From Burkholderiales bacterium (lineage in GTDB: Bacteria > Pseudomonadota > Gammaproteobacteria > Burkholderiales > Burkholderiaceae): a stretch of DNA of 64,000 nt. The stretch lies in NCBI GenBank assembly GCA_026225235.1, contig JAMFSK010000028.1, forward strand, positions 62,001 through 126,000. The letters run 5' to 3'. The position numbers were made by a program, and so were the translations under genes. Positions 10,169-18,585 of the stretch are shown piece by piece (position 1 is the stretch's first letter; each line of letters opens with the position of its first letter). Below the pieces are notes generated by a model. It worked only from the letters and a program-made list of their open reading frames with translations. It was not told the DNA's origin and did no database searches.

Positions 10169-10244
10169 GTTGCACAAGCCGGATTTAAATAAACTGAAGT
10201 CACGATAATCAGGCGATACGCGCCTATCCGCTGCCCTTCACATA

Positions 10245-10267
10245 AGTTATATTATGACCAGATAACC
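10245..10267 (+). promoter_or_regulatory. Candidate operator of the GntR regulator at its own promoter
   Basis: The 23-bp sequence starting AGTTATATTATGACC includes a possible -10 (TATATT, 10248-10253) and matches 16 of 23 positions with the sequence at 21434-21456 over the otnK promoter. Location over a promoter and recurrence at both arms of the locus suggest binding by the GntR protein encoded just downstream, with autoregulation. This is inferred from sequence comparison only. Confidence 0.5.
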
Positions 10268-10285
10268 CGAAGGTGCGTGTCGTCC

Positions 10286-10987
10286 ATGTTTGAAAAGATC
10301 CCTGTCCACACGATGAGCGATAGTGTCGCGGCGAAGCTGCTCGCGCAAATCGACAAGGGCGTGTTCGCGAAGGGAATCAAGCTGCCGACCGAAGCCGCGC
10401 TCGCCGAAGCATTCGGGGTGAGCCGCACGGTGATTCGCGAGGCCGTCTCGCGGTTGCGCAATGAAGGCGTGATCGAATCACGCCAGGGTAGCGGCATGTT
10501 CGTCACGGCAGGCAGCGTCGCGCGGCCGTTGCGCATCGATTATGCGGAAGCGATCGGCACCGATGCGGTCCCGCAGATTCTTGAACTACGACGCGCAATC
10601 GAGGCGGAAGTCGCCGCGCAGGCCGCCCTGCGCCGTAACGACGTACAGATGCAGGCGATTGACGACGCCCTGGCCCGCATCGACACAGCCGTGGCGGCAG
10701 GCGCAAACGGTGTGGCCGAAGATGTCGCGTTTCACCGCGCCATCGCCGAAGCCACCGGCAATCCCTATTTCCTCAAGACACTGACGTTTCTGCATCAGTA
10801 TCTCGAAGCCGCGATGATCGTCACCCGTCACAACGAAGCGACGCGTGAAGACTTTTCGCGGCAGGTGCGCGAAGAACATGCGGCCATCGTCGCCGCGGTG
10901 CGCGCGGGTGAATCCGCGTCTGCACGGCTTGCCGCGCAGACGCATATGGTCAATGCCGCGCGGCGCCTCGTCGAGGCCAGGCAATAA
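10286..10987 (+). CDS. GntR family regulator, FadR/FCD subfamily
   Basis: 233-residue repressor type: N-terminal winged helix (about residues 10-75, with TEAALAEAFGVSRTVIREAV and the wing EGVIESRQGSGMFV) and C-terminal all-helical FCD ligand-binding domain (about 90-220). The ATG at 10286 is preferred over a GTG at 10277 because GAAGG at 10269-10273 is too close to the GTG. The gene is followed after 82 bp by the LtnD-type dehydrogenase in the same direction. FCD proteins commonly sense organic or sugar acids, which fits control of this catabolic locus. Confidence 0.9.
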   Translation: MFEKIPVHTMSDSVAAKLLAQIDKGVFAKGIKLPTEAALAEAFGVSRTVIREAVSRLRNEGVIESRQGSGMFVTAGSVARPLRIDYAEAIGTDAVPQILELRRAIEAEVAAQAALRRNDVQMQAIDDALARIDTAVAAGANGVAEDVAFHRAIAEATGNPYFLKTLTFLHQYLEAAMIVTRHNEATREDFSRQVREEHAAIVAAVRAGESASARLAAQTHMVNAARRLVEARQ

Positions 10988-11069
10988 GGGTCGCGCTGTC
11001 TCATCGACAGTCCTGATACACGAAACCCGACGAGAAGCCGCTCATCCTGGTTCAAATCACGGGAAAGTT

Positions 11070-11966
11070 ATGTCCAGCAAAAACGTAGGTGTGATCGGTC
11101 TCGGCGCGATGGGCTTGGGTGTCGCGCGTTCCCTTTTGCGTGCGGGCTTCACGGTGCACGCCTGCGATATCCGGCCCGAAGTGCTGCGTACGTTTGCACT
11201 TGAGGGCGGTGTTGCCTGCGAGACGCCCGCCGAACTGGGGCGACGTTCGGACATCGTGTTGACGCTCGTGGTCAATGCCGCGCAGACCGAAACCGTGTTG
11301 TTCGGTGAGCACGGCGCAGTGGCCGCGATGAAGCCGGGTAGTCTCGTGATCGCGAGCGCCACGGTTTCGCCCGATGCGGCGATCTCATTCGCGAAACGCC
11401 TCGAGGCAGCGGGCATACTGATGCTCGATGCGCCGGTCTCAGGCGGTGCCACCCGTGCGGCTTCAGGTGAAATGACCGTCATGAGTTCGGGGCCGGCGGC
11501 CGCTTACGCGCTTTGCGAGCCTGTGCTCGAAGCGATTGCGGGCAAGGTCTACCGGCTTGGCGATGCGCACGGCATCGGCTCGAAGGTCAAGATCATCAAT
11601 CAGCTACTGGCCGGCGTACATATCGCGGCAGCAGCGGAGGCCATGGCGCTGGGCTTGCGGGAAGGCGTCGACCCTAACGCACTGCATGAGGTGATTACCC
11701 ATAGCGCGGGCAATTCGTGGATGTTCGAGAACCGCGTGCCGCATATCCTGGCGGGCGACTATACGCCACTGTCGGCCGTCGATATTTTCGTCAAGGATCT
11801 CGGTCTCGTGCTCGATACCGCGCGTCGCACTAAGTTCCCTTTGCCCCTCTCGGCTGCCGCGCATCAGATGTTCATGATGGCCTCATCGGCGGGGCATGGC
11901 GGAGAAGACGATTCGGCGGTCATCAAGATCTTTCCGGGCATTGAACTGCCTGCGTCAAAGCCCTGA
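11070..11966 (+). CDS. ltnD: L-threonate 2-dehydrogenase-type oxidoreductase (3-hydroxyisobutyrate dehydrogenase family)
   Basis: 298-residue beta-hydroxyacid dehydrogenase. The nucleotide motif GLGAMG (about residues 9-14), the substrate motif DAPVSGGATRAASG and the catalytic-lysine helix GIGSKVKIINQLL are present. Proteins of this type encoded with DUF1537 kinases oxidise L-threonate to 2-oxo-tetronate using NAD+ (LtnD, EC 1.1.1.411). The symbol rests on context with otnI, otnC and otnK as well as family; D-glycerate or related tetronates remain possible. The ATG at 11070 gives the standard N terminus; longer in-frame sequence overlaps gntR and is not conserved-looking. Confidence 0.82.
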   Translation: MSSKNVGVIGLGAMGLGVARSLLRAGFTVHACDIRPEVLRTFALEGGVACETPAELGRRSDIVLTLVVNAAQTETVLFGEHGAVAAMKPGSLVIASATVSPDAAISFAKRLEAAGILMLDAPVSGGATRAASGEMTVMSSGPAAAYALCEPVLEAIAGKVYRLGDAHGIGSKVKIINQLLAGVHIAAAAEAMALGLREGVDPNALHEVITHSAGNSWMFENRVPHILAGDYTPLSAVDIFVKDLGLVLDTARRTKFPLPLSAAAHQMFMMASSAGHGGEDDSAVIKIFPGIELPASKP

Positions 11967-12076
11967 GGCCGCTGTGATGTCGGTGGTGGGGTGGCCGATG
12001 GCTCAAGCCTCACCCGCTTGCAACGCATGCCTTCTATGAGCGCTGTCCCGCCTCGACCGAATTGAGTTAGTGAAGA

Positions 12077-12107
12077 CTCATGCGGTCCGTCTACCGGACC
12101 GCATGAG
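12077..12107. terminator. Bidirectional terminator hairpin
   Basis: CTCATGCGGTCCG and CGGACCGCATGAG form a perfect 13-bp stem with a 5-nt loop between the convergent ltnD and epimerase-like dehydrogenase genes. Only short T runs follow on the plus strand (GGGTTTCG), but position and stem strength support termination of both genes. Confidence 0.75.
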
Positions 12108-12126
12108 CGGGTTTCGATGAGTCGCC

Positions 12127-13020
12127 TTACTTCTTGACCTGCTCGCGCCACTTGTAGGCTTGCTTCCAGCCCAGCAGGCGCTTGAGCTTCTCGTTGCTCA
12201 GGATCGTTTCGAACTCACCCATCGCCTTCTTGACGGGCACGTTCGGATAGAAGCGCTTGATCAATTCTGCCGTCGGCAGGTCGGAAGACACATCGTCCGC
12301 CGCGACATTCATGACCTCGAAGCCGAGGCCGTCTTTCTCGATGCCCAGGCGGCAGGCCGTCGCCAGATCGCGGCCGTCGATATAGCTCCACGTGATCCGC
12401 TTGCGCAGCGACGGATCGGCGTTCCAGGTCGCAAACTTCTCGTAATCGACCGGGTCGAGCACATTGCCGATCCGGAAGCAGTAGATATCCATGCCCGTAC
12501 GGCGATGAAACGCCTTGGCGGTCACTTCGTTAATGACCTTCGACGTCGCATAGCTATCCATCGGGTCGACCGGGTAGTCCTCATCGAGCGGGAAGTAGAC
12601 CGGATCGCGATGCCGGTGCGCAAACACCGTGCCGTAGGTGGTTTCGCTCGAGGCCAGAATCACCTTCTTGATGCCCAGCTTCGACGCCGCGTCGAGCACG
12701 TTGTACGTGCCCATTACGTTGATGCGGAATACTTCGTTGTCAGTCGTTGTGAAAATTCGCGGAATTGCGGCGAAGTGCACCACGGCGTCGATCGGCTTCG
12801 GTTCGATATCGTTGTCGAATTCGCGCATTTTCACGCTGGAAGCCAGTGCGTTGAACACCTGGCCTGCATCGGTCAGATCCGTCAGCAGCGTGCGTGCGGT
12901 GCCTTTGGCCATCGGCACACGATCGACGTTGAGCACTTCATAGCCATGGGCCACCAGGTCTTCGACGACCCACTTGCCTGCCAGGCCGCTGCCGCCCGTC
13001 ACAATCACTCGCTTGGTCAT
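12127..13020 (-). CDS. Extended-SDR dehydrogenase (NAD-dependent epimerase/dehydratase family)
   Basis: 297 residues. The N-terminal motif GGSGLAGKWV binds NAD(P); Ser-Ser-Glu-Thr near 125 and YATSK near 163 give the catalytic Ser-Tyr-Lys set. It is short for a nucleotide-sugar epimerase and sits among sugar-acid genes, so oxidation of an acid sugar or an aldose (the role of DenD-type extended SDRs in tetronate pathways) is more likely than epimerisation. It does not look closely like the DenD sequence I remember, so no symbol is given. The ATG at 13020 is used; the frame from 13077 adds 19 residues. The gene is transcribed away from the permease gene, with Crp-like sites between. Confidence 0.8.
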   Translation of the reverse strand: MTKRVIVTGGSGLAGKWVVEDLVAHGYEVLNVDRVPMAKGTARTLLTDLTDAGQVFNALASSVKMREFDNDIEPKPIDAVVHFAAIPRIFTTTDNEVFRINVMGTYNVLDAASKLGIKKVILASSETTYGTVFAHRHRDPVYFPLDEDYPVDPMDSYATSKVINEVTAKAFHRRTGMDIYCFRIGNVLDPVDYEKFATWNADPSLRKRITWSYIDGRDLATACRLGIEKDGLGFEVMNVAADDVSSDLPTAELIKRFYPNVPVKKAMGEFETILSNEKLKRLLGWKQAYKWREQVKK

Positions 13021-13102
13021 GCGTCTCACTCCTAGATTCATCAAAATATTCAGATCAGTTGTCTGAGCTGTCTCCATCCTAGCCCTTTATGCAGACAAGT
13101 TC

Positions 13103-13118
13103 TGTGACAGGCGTCATA
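13103..13118. promoter_or_regulatory. Crp-like operator near the extended-SDR gene
   Basis: TGTGACAGGCGTCATA has the TGTGA-N6-TCANA form with one mismatch to the Crp consensus. It lies about 83 bp upstream of the epimerase-like gene start and 71 bp from the centre of the second site at 13174-13189. Confidence 0.5.
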
Positions 13119-13173
13119 GCCTCAATCGCGGCTGGGTGCTCGCGCGACCCCGGGGACAACCCCGATACGTTTG

Positions 13174-13189
13174 TATGACGGCCGTCACA
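13174..13189. promoter_or_regulatory. Crp-like operator upstream of the ABC transporter operon
   Basis: TATGACGGCCGTCACA shares 15 of 16 bases with the perfect palindrome at 10149-10164, an unusually strong match for two sites 3 kb apart. It lies 82 bp before the permease start codon, a suitable distance for activation of the transporter promoter. Confidence 0.6.
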
Positions 13190-13271
13190 GATTCATAGAG
13201 CGGACCAGCCTATGATCGTTGAAAGCCGGTGGAGCGATTCCGGTCCACAACATCCGGTCAGGAGACATCCG

Positions 13272-14273
13272 TTGAGCGCGCTTTCATCGAAGAAGGACCC
13301 ACCCCACACGCAGTCTTCGCTGTCAAATTCGCTGCGTGGTTGGCTCAGGATCCGCGAGCTCAACATCCTCTCGGTGCTGATTCTGGTCGGTATCCTGATC
13401 AGTTTCTTTTCGCCGTATTTCCTGACCACCGACAATCTGATGGGCGTGTTCCGCTCATTCTCGCTGATCGCCATCATGTCGATCGGCATGATGCTGGTGA
13501 TCATCACGGGCGGCATCGACCTGTCGGTCGGCTCGGTCATGGGGCTCTCGTCGCTGATGACGGCGCTGGCCTTCCAACATGGCTGGGGCATGGTTCCGTC
13601 GATGCTCTGCGGCCTCGCCGTGGGTCTCGTGGTCGGCGGTTTCAACGGCTTCCTGATCACGCGCGTCGAACTGCCGCCGTTTATCGCGACGCTCGGTACG
13701 CTGAGTATCGGCCGCGGGCTGATGTACATCATTACCAAAGGTGTGCCCGTTACCCCTGACATTCCGGACAGCTTTGCATTTATCGGGCAGGGCTACATCG
13801 GCCTGGTGCCGTTTCCGGTCGTCATCATGATCGTGATGACCATCTGCTTCGCGGTGCTGATGCGACGTACGCGTTTCGGGCGGCACGTCTATGCGACGGG
13901 GGGCAATGAAGTGGCCGCGCGTTTGAGTGGGGTGCGCACGCACCGTGTCAAGTTCATCGTCTACGCGATCTCGGGGCTGATCGCCTCGCTTGCCGGGATC
14001 ATCAGTTTCTCGCGTTTTGTCTCGGCAGAACCCGCTTCAGGCTTCGGCGCCGAACTCGACGTGATCGCTGCCGCAGCGATTGGCGGGGCCAGTCTGTCGG
14101 GTGGGGCAGGCAGCGTCGAGGGAGCGATCATCGGAGCGGCGCTCGCCGGCATCATCTCGAACGGCGTGGTGCTCCTCAATATCAACACCTACGCACAGCA
14201 GGCAATCACCGGCTGCGTGATCCTGATCGCCGTGAGCATCGATATCTGGCGCATTCGACGCAGGGGGCGTTGA
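13272..14273 (+). CDS. Ribose-type sugar ABC transporter permease
   Basis: 333-residue inner-membrane permease of the RbsC/AraH (CUT2) family with about 8-10 membrane segments and the EAA-like loop region VYATGGNEVAARLSGVRTHRVK (split around residues 220-241). The start is decided by the ribosome site: AGGAGA at 13260-13265 lies 6 nt before a TTG at 13272, whereas an ATG at 13212 lacks one and adds 20 non-membrane residues. It is the first gene of a permease, binding protein and ATPase operon. The substrate is unknown; context points to a tetronate, related acid sugar or polyol. Confidence 0.9.
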   Translation: MSALSSKKDPPHTQSSLSNSLRGWLRIRELNILSVLILVGILISFFSPYFLTTDNLMGVFRSFSLIAIMSIGMMLVIITGGIDLSVGSVMGLSSLMTALAFQHGWGMVPSMLCGLAVGLVVGGFNGFLITRVELPPFIATLGTLSIGRGLMYIITKGVPVTPDIPDSFAFIGQGYIGLVPFPVVIMIVMTICFAVLMRRTRFGRHVYATGGNEVAARLSGVRTHRVKFIVYAISGLIASLAGIISFSRFVSAEPASGFGAELDVIAAAAIGGASLSGGAGSVEGAIIGAALAGIISNGVVLLNINTYAQQAITGCVILIAVSIDIWRIRRRGR

Positions 14274-14366
14274 GGGCTGCCCGGTTGCCGTTGAAGAGCG
14301 ACATATGTGTGAATACGCGAGCCTGTTTCACTTTTTCTATATCAGAACGAGCCACAAGGAGACGAC

Positions 14367-15308
14367 ATGAAAAGTTTTAACTTCGCCCTCGCAGCCGGTG
14401 CTGCAGCGATCTCGCTGGCCACCAGCGCCAATGCATTGGCCAAGGACGTCAAGGATATTTCGGTGGCGGTGATCCCGAAGGTCGCCGTGCCGTTTTTCGA
14501 CGATTGCAACAATGGGGCGAAAGCAGCCTCCGACAAGCTGGGCATCAAATACCAGTGGGTCGTACCGCAGAACACTCAGGGTTCGACGCAGGTGCAGATT
14601 ATCGAAGACCTGATTTCGAAGCACGTCGACGGGATCGCGATTTCGGTCAACGAGCCGAAGTCCGTCGAGAGCGTGATGAAGCGTGCCGAAAAGGCGGGTA
14701 TCAAGGTGCTGACGTACGATTCGGATTCGCCCAAGAGCGGTCGCTCGATGTACATCGGGACCAGCAATGAAGCCGCTGGCGAAACGATGGCGGAGACCAT
14801 GGGTAAGGCCATCGGCGGCAAGGGCGAGGTTGCGATCATTACGGGTCAGCTCGGTGCAGTGAACCTCAACGAGCGGATCTCGGGCATCAAGAAGGGCCTC
14901 GCGAAGTACCCGGGCATTCAGATCGTCGAGACGCAGGGAACGGATGACGATCTCGCGAAGGGCGTCTCGGTGACGGAAACGACACTGCGCGCCCATCCGA
15001 ACCTCAAGGGTATCTTTGGTGTGAGCCAGGTCGGTGGCCCGGCCGTGGCGAAGGTGCTCGACACGAAGGAGTTCGGCGAGAAGAAGGGCAAGCTTGAAGT
15101 GCTGGCCTTCGATGACCTGCCGGACACGGTCAAGGGTGTCAAGGACGGCACGATTCAGGGCATCATGGTCCAGCGTCCCGTCACCATGGGCCGTCTGGCG
15201 GTCGAGCATCTGGTCGCACAGATCCAGGGTACGGAAACCGAGGCAAAGGATGTCGACACGGGCGTGACCGTAGTGACGAAGGACAACCTCGGCAGCTATA
15301 CGAAATAA
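14367..15308 (+). CDS. Sugar ABC transporter substrate-binding protein
   Basis: 313-residue periplasmic binding protein of the ribose/galactose (peripla_BP_4) type with a Sec signal peptide (residues 1-25, cleavage likely after ANALA). Ligand-contact regions such as AVPFFDDCNNGAK and ISVNEPKSV are of the family. A good ribosome site (AGGAGA) precedes the start. It lies 93 bp after the permease and 68 bp before the ATPase and would deliver the substrate of the locus to the permease. It has one cysteine in the mature part. Confidence 0.93.
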   Translation: MKSFNFALAAGAAAISLATSANALAKDVKDISVAVIPKVAVPFFDDCNNGAKAASDKLGIKYQWVVPQNTQGSTQVQIIEDLISKHVDGIAISVNEPKSVESVMKRAEKAGIKVLTYDSDSPKSGRSMYIGTSNEAAGETMAETMGKAIGGKGEVAIITGQLGAVNLNERISGIKKGLAKYPGIQIVETQGTDDDLAKGVSVTETTLRAHPNLKGIFGVSQVGGPAVAKVLDTKEFGEKKGKLEVLAFDDLPDTVKGVKDGTIQGIMVQRPVTMGRLAVEHLVAQIQGTETEAKDVDTGVTVVTKDNLGSYTK

Positions 15309-15376
15309 GCGTGAAGTAAGCACGCAACAAGCAGCAGCCGAATTAGAACGCAGGCCAGACAAGCGACGGGCAGACC

Positions 15377-16906
15377 ATGCAGGAACACGTGAACGCAGCA
15401 GCCAGGGTGCCTTTTCTGGAGATGCGCGATATCTCCAAGACTTTTCCGGGTGTCAAGGCGCTCGATCACGTGAACCTGCAAGTTTTCCGGGGCGAAGTGC
15501 TTGCCCTGGCCGGGGAAAATGGCGCCGGCAAGAGTACGTTGATGAAGATCCTCACCGGCGTGCTCGCACATGACGCCGGCGGCAGCATCCTGATCGAGGG
15601 GCAGGCGCTCGAGTTACGCAGCAATAACCACGCTCGCGAACTCGGCATCGGGATCATCTATCAGGAGCTGTCGGTAGTCGAAAACCTGTCGGTCGCTGAA
15701 AACATCTTTCTCGCGAAAGAGCCGGTCGGCCGCTTCGGTCTGCTCGACACGCGCCGCATGAACGACGAAGCGCGCGCCGTGCTCGAGACGCTGGATATGA
15801 AGATCGATCCGGCTGCACGGGTCAGCGATCTGAGCGTCGGGCAGAAACAGATGATCGAGATTGCCAAGGCCATCTCGTATCAGTCGAAAGTCATCATCAT
15901 GGACGAGCCGTCGGCGTCCCTGAGTCACCACGAAACGCGCACCCTGCTCGAAATGATCAAGCGGCTGCGCAAGCAGAATATCGGCATTGTCTATATCTCA
16001 CACCGGCTTGAAGAGGTGTTTGAACTGGCTGACCGGGTAGTCGTGTTGCGCGACGGTTCTACCGTGGGTACGCACGATATCAGCGAGATGACGCGCGAGT
16101 TACTGGTGCGCGAGATGGTCGATCGCGAGCTTAGCGAGTTGTATGCGACGCCTGTCTCCCATGCGACGAGCGAGGTCGTGCTCGAAGTCCGCGATCTCGC
16201 GATGCGGCCCGTTCTGGCTGCCGACGCACGCATCCGCGACATCAATTTCAAGCTGCACCGCGGCGAGATTCTCGGTATCGCGGGGCTGGTCGGGTCGGGT
16301 CGCACCGAAATCGTCGAAATGATCTTCGGCATGCGGCCCTACACGGGGCAGATCCTGATCGATGGCAAACCCGTCGCAATCCGCGATCCGCATGATGCGA
16401 TTGCACGAGGCATCGGCTTTGTCACGGAAGATCGCAAGGCACAAGGTCTCGTCCTGGGGATGAGCGTGCGTGAAAATTTCTCTCTCACCCATCTGGAACA
16501 GTATTCACCGTTTCAGTTTATCCGCCGCGGCGCCGAAGATGAACGATGCCGCGAATATGTCAACACGCTTGGCGTGAAGACACCGACGCTCGAACAGAAG
16601 GTGGTGAATCTCAGCGGTGGCAACCAGCAAAAGGTGGTGATCGCGAAGTGGGTGGCTCGCCATCCGCAGGTGCTGATCGTCGACGAGCCGACGCGCGGTA
16701 TCGATATCGGTGCAAAATCCGAAGTACATGCCCTGCTTGCGCGCCTGGCTGCACAGGGCATCGCGATTGTCGTGATCTCTTCCGATCTGCTTGAGGTGCT
16801 GGCCGTCAGCGACCGCATCCTGGTCGTACGCGAAGGCCGCATCAACGGCGAATTGTCGCGTGAAGAGGCTACGCAGGAACGCGTGATGGCTGCCGCGACC
16901 GCCTAG
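15377..16906 (+). CDS. Sugar ABC transporter ATPase, two-domain RbsA/XylG type
   Basis: 509 residues with two fused ABC domains. The N-terminal half has Walker [10 protein letters not shown] (about residues 50-58), signature LSVGQKQ and Walker B IIMDEPSA; the C-terminal half has a degenerate Walker A (GLVGSGRTE), signature LSGGNQQK and Walker [10 protein letters not shown]. This asymmetry is normal for CUT2 transporters. It energises the permease and binding protein encoded upstream and is followed by the racemase-family gene in the same direction after 84 bp. Confidence 0.94.
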   Translation: MQEHVNAAARVPFLEMRDISKTFPGVKALDHVNLQVFRGEVLALAGENGAGKSTLMKILTGVLAHDAGGSILIEGQALELRSNNHARELGIGIIYQELSVVENLSVAENIFLAKEPVGRFGLLDTRRMNDEARAVLETLDMKIDPAARVSDLSVGQKQMIEIAKAISYQSKVIIMDEPSASLSHHETRTLLEMIKRLRKQNIGIVYISHRLEEVFELADRVVVLRDGSTVGTHDISEMTRELLVREMVDRELSELYATPVSHATSEVVLEVRDLAMRPVLAADARIRDINFKLHRGEILGIAGLVGSGRTEIVEMIFGMRPYTGQILIDGKPVAIRDPHDAIARGIGFVTEDRKAQGLVLGMSVRENFSLTHLEQYSPFQFIRRGAEDERCREYVNTLGVKTPTLEQKVVNLSGGNQQKVVIAKWVARHPQVLIVDEPTRGIDIGAKSEVHALLARLAAQGIAIVVISSDLLEVLAVSDRILVVREGRINGELSREEATQERVMAAATA

Positions 16907-16971
16907 CCGGGGGAGGGTGGACTTCTCTTTGGACCTATACCTGGACCCTCGCCGGTCCGGATTCAACGTTA

Positions 16972-16988
16972 TTTACTGGAGCAGTAAA
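16972..16988 (+). promoter_or_regulatory. Ribosome-site hairpin before the racemase-family gene
   Basis: TTTACTG-GAG-CAGTAAA is a perfect 7-bp inverted repeat whose centre carries the GGAG ribosome site of the gene starting at 16991. If formed in RNA it would hold the site in a very short loop and lower translation. With a 3-nt loop and A/U-rich stem the fold is weak, so this is tentative. Confidence 0.35.
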
Positions 16989-16990
16989 AG

Positions 16991-17647
16991 ATGACCACGA
17001 TTGTCGTAGTGCATACGGGGCCCGTGACGGTGCAGCCGATCAAGGACCAGTTCAAGGAAGTGATGGCGGATGCCCGCATCATCAATATCGTCGACGACAG
17101 CCTGCTCAATGACGTTCGCACGGCCGGCCACCTGACGCCTGAAGTCACGAGCCGGCTCTTCAGCTATATGTCGAATGCGCAAGCAATGGGCGCCGACATT
17201 ATTCTCAATGCGTGTTCGTCGGTAGGTGAGGCGACCGATCTACTGCGCGACATGATTCGCACGCCGATCGTCAAGGTCGATGAATCGATGGCCGAGGAAG
17301 CGAGCCGGATCGGTTCGCGCATCGGCGTGGTGGCGACTGTCAAGACGACGCTCGAACCGACCACGCGGCTGATCCGCAAAAAAGCGCTAGAGAATGGCCG
17401 TGAGGTGACCGTGGTCGAGCGGATTGCCGAAGGCGCATTCGACGCATTGCTCGCGGGTAATGCCGAAAGTCACGACGCGATTCTCAAGAAGACCATCATG
17501 GATCTCGTCGAAGAGGTCGACGTGGTGGTGCTCGCGCAGGTGTCGATGGCGCGTCTCGTCCCCGCGCTTGGAAAGACCCGGGTGCCCGTCTTGTCGAGCC
17601 CGCGCAGCGGCGTCGAAGCGGTCAAGCGCGCGCTAGCGGCGCTTTGA
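16991..17647 (+). CDS. Aspartate/glutamate racemase superfamily protein with a single cysteine
   Basis: 218 residues, the size of Asp/Glu/hydantoin racemases and of arylmalonate decarboxylase and maleate isomerase. The first catalytic-cysteine motif is present (ILNACSSVGEA, Cys75). The second motif, normally L-G-C-x-G/E, reads LAQVSMAR (residues 181-188), so the second cysteine is missing; Cys75 is the only cysteine in the protein. Two-base racemisation is therefore unlikely. It is the fourth gene of the sugar ABC operon and faces the crp-type gene with a 26-bp overlap of their 3' ends. A role in handling a sugar acid (isomerisation, decarboxylation or repair) is inferred from position only. 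Confidence 0.85.
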   Translation: MTTIVVVHTGPVTVQPIKDQFKEVMADARIINIVDDSLLNDVRTAGHLTPEVTSRLFSYMSNAQAMGADIILNACSSVGEATDLLRDMIRTPIVKVDESMAEEASRIGSRIGVVATVKTTLEPTTRLIRKKALENGREVTVVERIAEGAFDALLAGNAESHDAILKKTIMDLVEEVDVVVLAQVSMARLVPALGKTRVPVLSSPRSGVEAVKRALAAL

Positions 17648-18410
17648 TCTTGAAGCCCGGCCCGTTTCGTTCAGCGAGGGGCCGGGCCGGCAGAAAGGCA
17701 CCGACGGCGGGCGGTTTGACGAGCGCGGGCAGGTAGCGCGCGACAAAACTGCGCGTGAGTACAACCTTGCGCTCGTGGATATCGACGAGGCCTTCCGCCT
17801 TGAGATCTTTCAAATGCCGGTTGACCGACTCACGCGAGGTGCCGATAAACTCGGCCAGCTTGTCCTGCGGAATCGACAGGTCGATCAGCACCGCGTCGGC
17901 GTCGCCCCGGTGGCTGAATTCGCAGCCGATCTGGCTGGCAAGCATCACGAAAATATTGGTAAGGCGTTTGCGCACGTCGTGCAGAGACAGGTTCTCGATC
18001 AGTTGCTGGGCTTCCTTCCAGCGCCGGTAGTGGCTGGTCAGGATGAACTGGTTGATCACCTCGTAGCGGTTCAGCAGGTCCCTGAAATCCGCGCGTCGCA
18101 CATAGCAGATGAGACTGGGGCCGAGCGTTTGCGCATGATGCGAATACTTGGCCTCGTTGAGCACGTCGCCATCCCCGAAAATCATGCCGGGCTTGATGAA
18201 CGACAGGGTGATCTCCTGACCGTCTTCGGTCAGACGATACAGCCGCACGCTGCCGCTCTTGAGCAGGTAGACGTAGTTGCTGGGGTCGTCCGGCGTGTAG
18301 ACGATGGTGTTCCTGCGAACGGTTCTGTGGTCGCTGAAGGCGGGCAGCGCCTCGTCAAGGCAATTGCGTTCGATCAGCGATAGCAGCTCGATTTGTCCGG
18401 CGAACCACAT
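17622..18410 (-). CDS. Crp/Fnr family transcriptional regulator
   Basis: 262 residues: cyclic-nucleotide-binding-like beta barrel (about 20-130), dimerisation helix (about 130-155) and winged helix-turn-helix (about 165-225). The recognition helix reads TSRESVNRHLKDL; R-E-x3-R (Arg193, Glu194, Arg198) matches the E. coli Crp residues that read TGTGA half-sites. The N-terminal four-cysteine cluster of Fnr is absent, so it is not an oxygen-sensing Fe-S protein. A tail of about 40 residues follows the HTH domain. A strong AAGGAG ribosome site precedes the start. It is the last gene of the otnK-otnC-otnI direction and probably acts on the TGTGA palindromes of this locus. Confidence 0.9.
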   Translation of the reverse strand: MWFAGQIELLSLIERNCLDEALPAFSDHRTVRRNTIVYTPDDPSNYVYLLKSGSVRLYRLTEDGQEITLSFIKPGMIFGDGDVLNEAKYSHHAQTLGPSLICYVRRADFRDLLNRYEVINQFILTSHYRRWKEAQQLIENLSLHDVRKRLTNIFVMLASQIGCEFSHRGDADAVLIDLSIPQDKLAEFIGTSRESVNRHLKDLKAEGLVDIHERKVVLTRSFVARYLPALVKPPAVGAFLPARPLAERNGPGFKIKAPLARA

Positions 18411-18551
18411 CGCGTGTCTCCTTGATCCAGTTGATCAATGCGTCGTTGCATTTCGCTTGCGAGTGCAGGGCGCATTGACGACTCTGCACAGATTCCTTCG
18501 CCACCGGCTGCGGCGCCGCTGATCTGGCGCGCACTGGGGTGGGTCATGCGT

Positions 18552-18585
18552 GTAGCCAGGCGACGTTTCTTCGAACGTCTGCTAC
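18552..18585 (-). terminator. Hairpin between otnI and the crp-type gene
   Basis: GACGTT and AACGTC pair around a 6-nt loop, with an outer GTAGC/GCTAC pairing across unpaired bases, over the otnI stop codon. There is no T tract. It could reduce read-through into the regulator gene or protect the upstream message. Confidence 0.35.

Noticed and set aside
18416..18440. Fnr-like box TTGATCCAGTTGATCAA before the crp-type gene
   Set aside because: The half-sites TTGAT and ATCAA are separated by 7 bp instead of the 4 bp of Fnr boxes, so the match is probably chance, although autoregulation is not excluded.
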